Assembly (NCBI GenBank): GCA_035535315.1
Contig: DATLQD010000038.1
Coordinates: 1 to 51,773, forward strand
Direction: 5' to 3'
From: DASQGA01 sp035535315
Lineage (GTDB): Bacteria; Actinomycetota; Thermoleophilia; Gaiellales; Gaiellaceae
DNA length: 51,773 nt
In this document: in pieces, positions 17,838-24,930 of the stretch
How the letters are laid out: the number at the start of each line of letters is the position of its first letter
Position numbering within the stretch: position 1 is the first letter of the stretch
Notes under the pieces: generated by a model
Seen by the model: the letters and a program-made list of their open reading frames with translations, nothing else
What the model was told of the DNA's origin: nothing
Database searches by the model: none
Made by a program: the position numbers and the translations under genes

Positions 17838-18129
17838 CGGGGGCTACGACCTCCCGCTGCGTGGAGATGAGCTCGAACGCCTGAGCGCCCAGATAACGCT
17901 CGGCTGCGTCGAGGAGCTCCATGGCCTCCGAGTGGCCGCGGGCCACGCACGCGACAGTGAGCCGGGCACGCTGCCAGACATCGTGATGATCAACCTCTGC
18001 CACGGATGCCCCGAAGCGGCGGTGGAGCTGAGCCTTGGCCGAGAGGAGCTCCTTCCGCTTCCCCTTCAGAGAATGGTTGTCTGGGAAGTGGAGCTCGACC
18101 GACAGGATGCCGACGTAGCCGGCGCCCAC
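17830..18129 (-). CDS. DUF503/YlxP-like protein
   Basis: A 99-aa protein of the YlxP/DUF503 family, found between infB and rbfA in Gram-positive genomes. It begins VGILSVELHFPDNHSLKGKR, the usual signature, and has a ferredoxin-like pattern of strands and helices. Function is not settled; ribosome-related roles are suggested by context. The start is GTG at 18129, 10 bp after infB, and the stop lies inside rbfA. Confidence 0.92.
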   Translation of the reverse strand: MGAGYVGILSVELHFPDNHSLKGKRKELLSAKAQLHRRFGASVAEVDHHDVWQRARLTVACVARGHSEAMELLDAAERYLGAQAFELISTQREVVAPDA

Positions 18130-18139
18130 GGCCAGAGTC

Positions 18140-20140
18140 CTACGCGCTCGCCTCGGCCTCTGCCTCAGCCGCGGCGGCGGGCTGGCCGTTGCCGGCGACC
18201 TCGAGGTCGGTGCGCTCGATCTCGCGCGTCTCGTAGGCCTCGAGGACGTCGCCTTCCTTCACGTCGTTGAAGCCGTCGAGGAGTATCCCGCACTCGAAGC
18301 CGGCCTGCACCTCGCGCGCGTCTTCCTTGAAGCGCTTCAGGTTAGCGATCGTAGTTTCATAGACCACTGTGCCGTCCCGGATGACGCGGATCTTGGCGTT
18401 TCGGCGGATGACGCCGCTCGTGACGTAGCAGCCTGCGATCACGCCCACGCGGGAAGCGCGGAAGAGAGCACGCACCTCGGCCTCGCCTAGCGTCTCCTCG
18501 ACCTGCTCAGGTGTGAGCATGCCGACGAGCGCCTGCTGGATTTCATCGGTGAGCTGGTAGATGACGCGGTAGGTGCGAAGGTCTACTCCCTCGCGCTCCG
18601 CGAGCGCGCGGGCCTCCGCGTTGGGGCGCACGTTGAAGCCGAGCACGATCGCGTTCGATGCGGAAGCGAGCATGATGTCGCTTTCGGAGATTGCGCCGAT
18701 GCCGGTGTGGATCACGGTGACGCCGACTTCGGGATGGTGGATCTTTCCGAGCTCACCGACGATCGCCTCGACCGAGCCCTGGACGTCCGCCTTCACGATC
18801 ACGTTCAGCTCCTTGAGGGCACCCGCCTCCATCTGCGTGAAGAGATCCTCGAGCGAGACGCTCTTCTTGGAGCTCCGTGACATCTGCTCCGCGCGCAGCC
18901 GCTGGCCACGCAGGCCCGCGAAATGGCGCGCCTGCCGATCGTTCTCGACCACCTTCGCGTACTCACCGGCGCCCGGTGGCTTGTCGAAGCCAAGAATCTC
19001 CACGGGCGTCCCCGGGCCTGCCTCCTTGACGCGCTCGCCTCGGTAGTCGTGGAGGGCGCGCACCTTTCCCCAGGCATCATCGGCAACGATCGCGTCCCCG
19101 ACCTTCAAGGTGCCGCGCTGGATGAGCATCGTGGCCACCGGCCCACGCCCGACGTCGAGCCGGCTCTCGATGATCGGGCCGGAAGCCTCTGCTTTTGCGT
19201 TCGCGGTCAGCTCCAGCTCCGCGTCAGCGACGAGAAGGATCTTCTCCAGAAGCTCGTCGAGGCCCTCGCCGTTCTTCGCGGAAACGTCTGCATATTGGGT
19301 CGTGCCACCCCACTCCTCCGGTTGGAGCTCTTGCTGGACGAGCTCCTGCCGAACGCGGGTGGGATTCGCGCCTTCCGTGTCGATCTTGTTGACGGCGACC
19401 ACGATCGGCACCTCGGCCGCGCGAGAGTGGCTGATCGACTCGAGCGTTTGCGGCTTGACGCCGTCATCCGCCGCGACGACGAGGACGGCAATGTCAGTCA
19501 CCTTCGCGCCGCGTGCGCGAAGGGCAGTGAAGGCCTCGTGGCCCGGCGTGTCCAGAAAGGTGATTCGCCTCTCATTGTGATCGACCTGGTAGGCGCCGAT
19601 GTGTTGCGTGATGCCGCCGGCCTCGGTCTCGACGACCGCCGACTTGCGGATGGCGTCCAGAAGCGTCGTCTTGCCGTGGTCGACGTGGCCCATGATCGTC
19701 ACGACCGGGGGCCGCGCGCTCAGATCCTCTTCGCTGTCCTCGTAGACCTCGGGCTCGAACTCTTCCTCGTCCGCATGCTTGATCTCTACCTCGCGCTCCA
19801 GCTCGGTCGCGATCAGCTCGATCGCGTCGTCCGCCAGCGACTGGGTGATTGTGACCATCTCCCCGACGCCCATCATGATCTTGATGATCTGCGGCACCGG
19901 GACGCCGAACGCGGCCGACAGCTCCTTGACCGTCGCTCCGGAGGCGACCGTCACCTTGCCCGTCGGCGGCGGAGCGGGAGGCGCGCTCTCCCGAGGCGCT
20001 CGGGGTGCTTCGCGCTGGCCCGGGCGGTCGGGACGCGGCCGCGCGGCGCCCGAGTCGATGACGACGCGGCGCTTGCGGCGACCGGAGCCTCCGGCTCGCG
20101 GCCGCAGGGGTCTGTTGGGACGATTTTTACCGTCAGCCAT
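18140..20140 (-). CDS. infB: translation initiation factor IF-2
   Basis: GTPase that places initiator tRNA on the 30S subunit. G1 GHVDHGKT is at residues 151-158, G3 DTPGH at 197-201 and G4 NKID near 251. A basic, proline-rich N-terminus (1-60) precedes an IF2-N fold. At 666 aa it is much shorter than streptomycete or mycobacterial IF-2 (about 900-1000 aa) because the disordered N-terminal region is small. The ATG at 20140 is 11 bp after ylxR. All C-terminal domains, including the beta barrels, are present. Confidence 0.98.
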   Translation of the reverse strand: MADGKNRPNRPLRPRAGGSGRRKRRVVIDSGAARPRPDRPGQREAPRAPRESAPPAPPPTGKVTVASGATVKELSAAFGVPVPQIIKIMMGVGEMVTITQSLADDAIELIATELEREVEIKHADEEEFEPEVYEDSEEDLSARPPVVTIMGHVDHGKTTLLDAIRKSAVVETEAGGITQHIGAYQVDHNERRITFLDTPGHEAFTALRARGAKVTDIAVLVVAADDGVKPQTLESISHSRAAEVPIVVAVNKIDTEGANPTRVRQELVQQELQPEEWGGTTQYADVSAKNGEGLDELLEKILLVADAELELTANAKAEASGPIIESRLDVGRGPVATMLIQRGTLKVGDAIVADDAWGKVRALHDYRGERVKEAGPGTPVEILGFDKPPGAGEYAKVVENDRQARHFAGLRGQRLRAEQMSRSSKKSVSLEDLFTQMEAGALKELNVIVKADVQGSVEAIVGELGKIHHPEVGVTVIHTGIGAISESDIMLASASNAIVLGFNVRPNAEARALAEREGVDLRTYRVIYQLTDEIQQALVGMLTPEQVEETLGEAEVRALFRASRVGVIAGCYVTSGVIRRNAKIRVIRDGTVVYETTIANLKRFKEDAREVQAGFECGILLDGFNDVKEGDVLEAYETREIERTDLEVAGNGQPAAAAEAEAEASA

Positions 20141-20151
20141 GGCCCTTTAGC

Positions 20152-20400
20152 CTAGCCCTCCTCCAGAAACCTGTCCAAGGGCCGGACCACCGTCACGCGA
20201 CGTCTGAGCGTCCGGGCAAACGCCTGGCGAGCCGTCGCCCGCTCCAGGCAGGCGATGCGAGGGCATGTGTAGGCGCCGCGCCCGGTCGCTTGCCGAAGCG
20301 GATCGCGCGTCAGCATGCCCTGCGGCGCCACAAAGCGAAGAAGCTCGGTCTGCGGGCGCTTCTGGCCGCACCCAATGCAGGTCCTGACCGGTGTGTTCAC
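20152..20400 (-). CDS. ylxR: YlxR-family (DUF448) RNA-binding protein
   Basis: Small basic protein encoded between nusA and infB in most Gram-positive bacteria; proposed RNA-binding or RNase P-modulating regulator. The 82-aa sequence shows RTCIGCGQKRPQTELLRFV and GRGAYTCPRIACL, the conserved Cys-containing motifs. The GTG start at 20400 overlaps the nusA stop (GTGA), so it is coupled to nusA. Confidence 0.94.
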   Translation of the reverse strand: MNTPVRTCIGCGQKRPQTELLRFVAPQGMLTRDPLRQATGRGAYTCPRIACLERATARQAFARTLRRRVTVVRPLDRFLEEG

Positions 20401-21941
20401 GATGCAGCGCTCTCGCCCTCCTCGCTCGGCCCGGCGGGCACCTCGACGGTCTCCTCGGCCTCCGCCGTACCAGGGGTCGGAACGCCGTCCACCGCTTCCG
20501 GCTCCTCGGTCGGCTCGAGCTCGCTCGGAGCCTCGTCAGCCGGCGCGCTCTCCGCTGCTACGGGCTCTTCGGCAGTCGTGACCTCGGTCGCCTCTCCACT
20601 CGGATCGCCTTCCGCCGCCTCGGGCTCATCCGGGCCTGCGACCGGGACAGCTTCCTCGGGAGCCGGCATCTCACCGGCCTCCTCGCGCGCAGCGAGCTCC
20701 CGGTGGGCCGGGATGCCGCAATACCGCGAGCCGGGGAGCGACGCATTCGGGCACCGCTTCCCGTTCGAGAGCAACGCGGCGCACCGCCCGGAGAACTCCT
20801 CGTCGACACCGCCTCCATACGCAGCGTCGGCCTCGGCCTGGGCGAACTCGGCCTCGGACTGGATGTCGACCTTCCAGCCGGTCAGGCGCGCTGCCAGGCG
20901 AGCGTTCAAGCCTTCTTTCCCGATTGCGAGCGAGAGCTGATCGTTCGGGACGATGACGGTGGCCTCACGGGAGTCGTCGTCGACGAGCACCTCCCGCACA
21001 CGAGCCGGCGAGAGCGCCTTCGCGAGAAAGCGAGCGGGCTCGTTGTTCCACGGAATGATGTCGATCTTCTCGCCTCGAAGCTCCGAGACGACCATGCGGA
21101 CTCTGGAGCCGCGCGGGCCCACGCAGGCGCCGACCGGATCGACGCCCTGGGCGTGCGACTCGACAGCGATCTTCGAGCGGTAGCCAGGCTCGCGCGCAAC
21201 GCCGCGGATCTCGACGAGACCATCCGCGATCTCCGGCACCTCGAGCTCGAAGAGCGTCTTGATGAGCTCGGGATCGCGCCGCGACAGGATCACCTGGGGG
21301 CCCTTCGTCCCCGACCTAACCTCGGTGATGACGGCCTTGATCCGACTGCCCTGCTCGTAGCGCTCGCCGTCCACCTGCTCGGAGCGTGGGAGGAGTGCCT
21401 CGACCTTCCCGAGGTCGACGAGCACGTTGTTCCGGTCCCCAGCCTGCTGGACGATTCCCGTCACGACCTCGCTCACACGGTCGACGTACTCGTCGTACAT
21501 CATCGCCCGCTCGGCCTCTCGGATCCGCTGCTGGATGACCTGCTTGGCCGTCTGTGCGGCAATCCGGCCGAAGTTCTCGGGGGTGACGTCGGCGCGCTTC
21601 ACCTGCTCGGGAGGCACGTCGGACCAGTCGATGTCAAGGTCGTCGTCCGAGATCAGGGTGTGCGACCGTTCACCATTCTCGATCTCCAGCCGCTCGAGCT
21701 CCTCGAGGGTCCGCTCCCGGGCCTCCTCGATCAGGCGGGTCTCGATGTCCGCGGGAAGCTCGATCGAGAAAACGCGAAAGTCGCCGTTCCCATCGATCTC
21801 GACCGCCGCGTGGCGGGAGGCGCCGGGCGTCTTCTTGTACGCCGCCAGCAGCCCGTCCTGAAGGGCCGAGATCAGTGCCCCCGTCTCGATGCCCTTGTCT
21901 CGCTCGATCTCTTTTACTGCTTCCAGAATCTCTCGGCTCAT
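20397..21941 (-). CDS. nusA: transcription termination/antitermination factor NusA with extra C-terminal finger and acidic tail
   Basis: RNA-polymerase-bound elongation factor. From ATG 21941 (514 aa) it has the N-terminal polymerase-binding domain, S1 and two KH domains, covering about 350 residues, the usual actinobacterial core. Unusually it continues with a Cys387-x9-Cys397-x10-Cys408-x4-His413 cluster (bases 20703-20783) and about 100 residues of Glu/Ala/Pro-rich acidic tail. The cluster resembles short Cys3His zinc motifs of the type GxxCxxxxxxxxxYCxxH found at the ends of unrelated bacterial proteins. The upstream open frame to 22565 is not coding. The start abuts the rimP end (4-nt overlap). 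Confidence 0.97.
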   Translation of the reverse strand: MSREILEAVKEIERDKGIETGALISALQDGLLAAYKKTPGASRHAAVEIDGNGDFRVFSIELPADIETRLIEEARERTLEELERLEIENGERSHTLISDDDLDIDWSDVPPEQVKRADVTPENFGRIAAQTAKQVIQQRIREAERAMMYDEYVDRVSEVVTGIVQQAGDRNNVLVDLGKVEALLPRSEQVDGERYEQGSRIKAVITEVRSGTKGPQVILSRRDPELIKTLFELEVPEIADGLVEIRGVAREPGYRSKIAVESHAQGVDPVGACVGPRGSRVRMVVSELRGEKIDIIPWNNEPARFLAKALSPARVREVLVDDDSREATVIVPNDQLSLAIGKEGLNARLAARLTGWKVDIQSEAEFAQAEADAAYGGGVDEEFSGRCAALLSNGKRCPNASLPGSRYCGIPAHRELAAREEAGEMPAPEEAVPVAGPDEPEAAEGDPSGEATEVTTAEEPVAAESAPADEAPSELEPTEEPEAVDGVPTPGTAEAEETVEVPAGPSEEGESAAS

Positions 21942-22390
21942 TGCTGCTCCAGCCCTTCGTCGATCAAATTTCCCCGCACGATCGCGTCGTAGGGAACCTC
22001 GAACTCCCGCTCCCCGGTCGCGATCCTGAGCTGCCGCTCGTCCGCAGCCACGATCTCCCCCCGAAATCGTCTCCGACCCTCTAGCTCGACCGCAGTCCTG
22101 AGCGCGGCCTTGCGCCCGACCGCCGCCGCGAAGTGCTCGGGCTTCCGGAGCGGCCGCGCGAGCCCCGGAGACGAGACGTCGAGGCGGTAGCGGTCGAGGT
22201 ATCCACGGAGCGCGCTCGTCACCTGTTCGCAGAGCGCGTGGTCGACGCCGTTCGGATGGTCGATATACACGCAGAGCCGCTCGGGGCCGCCGAGCTCGAC
22301 GGCCACGACCTCGACGTCGGGGAGGCGGCTTTCGACCGTCTCCTCGACCTCGCGATGGAGCTCTCGCTCTTTTTCGTGAACCTGGGTCAT
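21938..22390 (-). CDS. rimP: ribosome maturation factor RimP
   Basis: 30S maturation factor. The 150-aa product from ATG 22390 shows VYIDHPNGVDHALCEQVTSAL, then LDVSSPGLARPLRKPEHF, both hallmark RimP segments. A longer frame to 22531 crosses a terminator-like hairpin and has no homology, so I reject it. GAGAGGAC lies about 9 nt upstream of the ATG. It is the first gene of the rimP-nusA-ylxR-infB operon and its stop overlaps the nusA start. Confidence 0.95.
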   Translation of the reverse strand: MTQVHEKERELHREVEETVESRLPDVEVVAVELGGPERLCVYIDHPNGVDHALCEQVTSALRGYLDRYRLDVSSPGLARPLRKPEHFAAAVGRKAALRTAVELEGRRRFRGEIVAADERQLRIATGEREFEVPYDAIVRGNLIDEGLEQQ

Positions 22391-22410
22391 TTTTGCTGTC
22401 CTCTCGCAAA

Positions 22411-22433
22411 AAATGGGCGCCGCGCGCCCATTT
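22411..22433 (-). terminator. intrinsic terminator in the rimP leader (candidate attenuator)
   Basis: On the minus strand AAATGGGCGC (22433-22424), loop GCG, GCGCCCATTT (22420-22411) forms a perfect 10-bp stem; the stem end and the next bases give a run of six U (22413-22408). It ends about 18 nt before the rimP ATG. No minus-strand gene lies upstream for it to terminate, so it most likely acts inside the rimP operon leader. Confidence 0.75.
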
Positions 22434-22450
22434 CTCCAAGCGGGGAAATG
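22429..22450 (-). promoter_or_regulatory. alternative hairpin competing with the rimP-leader terminator
   Basis: CATTTC (22450-22445 on the minus strand) pairs with GAAATG (22434-22429), with two further C-G pairs beyond one mismatch, around a 4-nt loop. Bases 22429-22433 are shared with the 5' arm of the terminator, so both cannot form at once. Just upstream, TGCTATCCT (22461-22469, minus strand) resembles an extended -10, which would start the transcript at about 22454, right before this hairpin. No good -35 is visible. Confidence 0.5.
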
Positions 22451-22633
22451 TGGTCTTGCAAGGATAGCAGTGAGGCCGCGAACCGTCGGGCCGCGGTCCG
22501 CCCGGAATTCCGCACGGCTCGAACGCCTCAACCTCTGCGGGTTTGGCCGGGCAAAAAGGTTTCAACGCCCGCGTCCCGGGGACAATGGGGTTGAGCTGGG
22601 GAAACCCGAACCATCCTGCGGAGGGACGACAAC

Positions 22634-23761
22634 ATGGTAAAGGGAGCTCTTGGTGTCCTTGGAGTGTCTGCGTTGCTTGCGATCGGGTGCGCGCAGGCGT
22701 TCGCGCTCGACCCGGTCTCGAGCGTGCCCGTCCCCACCGTCAGCGTGCCTTCGCTCCCCGTTCCGGTCCCCACGGTCAGCGTTCCCACCGTTACCAGCCC
22801 GACCGCCACCGTCAGCGTCCCCACCGCGACGACCCCGACGGCCACCGTCAGCGTCCCCTCCGTGACGAGCACAACGTCCACGGTTACGGGCGCAACCGCG
22901 TCATCGCCGTCGACGGCTGTCTCGGCGTCTTCGGCGTCCCTTCCGGGAAGCTCCACCTTCTCGGGTTCCTCCGGCTCGTCGTCAGGAACAGGCGCTAGTT
23001 CCTCGGGCTCGTCTTCAGGAACAGGCGATAGCGCCTCCGGCTCGGCGGCGGCGGGGCCTAGCGCCAAGGGTCAGCGATCGGGAACGGTCCGCCGCTTCGA
23101 ATCGCGGCCACCCAAGTTTCGGAGCCGCGGCAAGCACCGGCGAGGGACGACGCTGGTCGTTTGGCTCTCGAGCGACTCGACCCTGGTTTTCTCCATCGTT
23201 CAGATCGCCCCCAACTGCCGCGGGGTGGGGGGATTCACCCGTGTAGGCACACAGGGAAAGAACCGGTTCAGCTTCTCCGGCCGAATCGACGGGCATCCAC
23301 TCAGCGCCGGCACGTACAGAATCCGGGTTGCAGCTATCCAGGGTCAGAAGGTCACTTCGGTCAGCCGCGAGACCGTGGTCGTGGTCGCACCAGGACAGAG
23401 CGTTCGCGACGCGCACGCGCAGAAATCAACCTGCGGCCCGGGCGAAGAGGCCACCAAGGACCGCGCTGAAATAGCCGCGTTCGTAGACACCCACCCTCCG
23501 GGCACCGGCGGCGCGCCCGTATCGCCATCGGCGCACGGCGGGGGGAGCGGAAGTAACGGTGCCGTGGTCGCACCCGAGGGCGTGGATCCCCCGGCGAACT
23601 TCTTGCTGCAGCCGAGAGCACCGAAGCTCGCGATCACCCCGGATGTCGACGGGGGCTGGTCGCCAACGGCCCTCAGTACCCTCGGCGCCATGTTCATCGT
23701 CCTGTTCGTTATAGGCGGACGGGAACTCGCCGAGCGGTACAGGGATGCGAGATGGCGATGA
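22634..23761 (+). CDS. secreted/anchored protein with Thr-Val-Ser-Val-Pro repeats
   Basis: I do not recognise a family. The ATG at 22634 is preceded by GGAGGG at about 10 nt. Residues 1-24 form a signal peptide ending AFA. Residues about 28-90 are tandem TVSVP/TVTSP/TATVSVP units, then a Ser/Gly-rich linker to about 145. A compact region (about 150-255) with alternating strands, Cys and Gly (VVWLSSDSTLVFSI, GTYRIRVAAIQGQKVTSVSRETVVV) looks like an immunoglobulin-like beta domain. A membrane helix (about 346-362) and basic RDARWR end the 375-aa chain. This is the layout of a cell-surface stalk protein. It is divergent from rimP. Confidence 0.85.
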   Translation: MVKGALGVLGVSALLAIGCAQAFALDPVSSVPVPTVSVPSLPVPVPTVSVPTVTSPTATVSVPTATTPTATVSVPSVTSTTSTVTGATASSPSTAVSASSASLPGSSTFSGSSGSSSGTGASSSGSSSGTGDSASGSAAAGPSAKGQRSGTVRRFESRPPKFRSRGKHRRGTTLVVWLSSDSTLVFSIVQIAPNCRGVGGFTRVGTQGKNRFSFSGRIDGHPLSAGTYRIRVAAIQGQKVTSVSRETVVVVAPGQSVRDAHAQKSTCGPGEEATKDRAEIAAFVDTHPPGTGGAPVSPSAHGGGSGSNGAVVAPEGVDPPANFLLQPRAPKLAITPDVDGGWSPTALSTLGAMFIVLFVIGGRELAERYRDARWR

Positions 23762-23821
23762 CCAAGAGGGGCACACTCAGACGCAGACCTTCGTCCGAAA
23801 GGTGCGCTGTCCCGGAAGGCG

Positions 23822-23839
23822 GCGTCGGCTAGCCGACGC
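23822..23839. terminator. perfect 18-bp palindrome between convergent genes
   Basis: GCGTCGGCTAGCCGACGC reads the same on both strands and abuts the TPR-gene stop at 23840. It lies in the 78-bp convergent gap with the secreted-protein gene, where a bidirectional terminator is expected. There is no U-tract on either side, so termination is only inferred from position and stem strength. Confidence 0.5.
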
Positions 23840-24205
23840 TCAGCGGCGGAGCCTCTCGAGCGCCTTCTGGTAGTCCCGGCTCTGCGGCCGGAAGAACCGG
23901 GCCAGCTTGTAGTGCCCTGCCGCCTCGTCCGGACGCCCCTGCTTCTCGAGGCAGCGCCCGAGGGCGAAGTGAGCATAGTGATCGATGGGCGCGATCTCGA
24001 GCATCTCCCGGAACTCGCGTTCGGCCTCGGCGAAGCGTCGGATTCGGAAGTACGCGATCCCCAGCGCCTCGCGGATCGACGCTTTCGCCGGCTCGCGTTT
24101 CTTGGCCTTCTCGAGCGCGACAGTGGCCTGCGCGTTCAGCCCGGCAGCCAGATGGTCGCGGCCCATCCGGTAGAGGTCGTAGGTCGTCTCGGTCGTTTCG
24201 GTCAT
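23840..24205 (-). CDS. TPR-repeat protein
   Basis: A 121-aa all-helical protein with about three tetratricopeptide repeats: the unit beginning YDLYRMGRDHLAAGL, then ASIREALGIAYFRIRRFAEAEREF, then HYAHFALGRCLEKQGRPDEAAGHY. Each carries the expected Gly/Ala and Tyr/Phe positions. There is no signal peptide, so it is probably a cytoplasmic adaptor. It follows the nucleotidyltransferase gene by 11 bp and ends at a palindrome. The partner is unknown. Confidence 0.88.
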   Translation of the reverse strand: MTETTETTYDLYRMGRDHLAAGLNAQATVALEKAKKREPAKASIREALGIAYFRIRRFAEAEREFREMLEIAPIDHYAHFALGRCLEKQGRPDEAAGHYKLARFFRPQSRDYQKALERLRR

Positions 24206-24216
24206 CAGTCCAGTTC

Positions 24217-24930
24217 TTACCCAAGATACGCGTAGTTGTGCCGCACGACATCTTCGGGATGCGTGAGGTCGCGGGTGGGTCGAAGCTCGAGGGCGAGAAT
24301 CGTCTCGCCGGCCTCCAGAAGTCGCCGCCCGGCTTCTGCCAGCTCGTAGGGCGGGCCCGGAAGCGCCTCGAGGCGGCCCACGAAACGATCGTCGAGAAAC
24401 CAGAGCGGTGCGGCAGCGAGCTTTCGCGCTCCCGCGCGGTCGTCCGCCTCACCGCCAAGCGCGATGACGCGTCCCCCAGAGGCTCGCACCGGTGCGCGGC
24501 GCTCGAGCTCCCCCGGCGGTACGGGACGGACGCCCAGGCCGCCGGCTGCCCCTGACGCCGACCAGGTCGCCGCCGCCGCTTGGATGTCGCCGCGGCTGAA
24601 GACCGTGTCGGCTCCGGCCACGAGGAGAGGAAGCTCCGCACCGGCGTCGAGAGCCCGCCGCACAGCATCCGCGGAGCCGAGGGGAGCGGGCTGCGTTGCG
24701 TACCGGATCGAGAGGCCGAACCCGGAGCCGTCGCCGAGGAGGTCCTCCACCTGCTCGGCGAGGTGCCCGACGACCACCGTCACCTCGGAGAGCCCCGCGG
24801 CCCGCAGCTCGAGCAGGAGAGTCGCGATCACGGGGCGTCCGTCAATCGGAAGGATTGGCTTCGGCCACTGCTCGGTCAACGGGCGAAGCCGCCGCCCCTC
24901 GCCGGCAGCCAACACGACCCCGCTGAGCAC
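24217..24930 (-). CDS. NDP-sugar nucleotidyltransferase-like protein
   Basis: GT-A-fold nucleotidyltransferase related to sugar-1-phosphate thymidylyl/guanylyltransferases. The nucleotide loop LAAGEGRRLRPLT is at residues 7-19 and KPILPIDGRPVI at 24-35, followed by VVGHLAEQVED and LLVAGADTVFS (the usual D of the metal site). At 237 aa it is a short form without a left-handed beta helix. The GTG start at 24930 overlaps the upstream gene's stop by one base. The activated sugar cannot be deduced; a role in cell-envelope glycan supply is plausible. Confidence 0.87.
   Translation of the reverse strand: MLSGVVLAAGEGRRLRPLTEQWPKPILPIDGRPVIATLLLELRAAGLSEVTVVVGHLAEQVEDLLGDGSGFGLSIRYATQPAPLGSADAVRRALDAGAELPLLVAGADTVFSRGDIQAAAATWSASGAAGGLGVRPVPPGELERRAPVRASGGRVIALGGEADDRAGARKLAAAPLWFLDDRFVGRLEALPGPPYELAEAGRRLLEAGETILALELRPTRDLTHPEDVVRHNYAYLG

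Noticed and set aside
22720..22880. Periodic repeats that could suggest a CRISPR array
   Set aside because: The units are short, in frame and encode TVSVP-like peptides; there are no unique spacers and no cas genes.
22528..23067. 179-codon minus-strand frame with Val/Thr/Gly repeats
   Set aside because: It is the reverse reading of the TVSVP repeats; the plus frame has a signal peptide, Shine-Dalgarno and membrane anchor.
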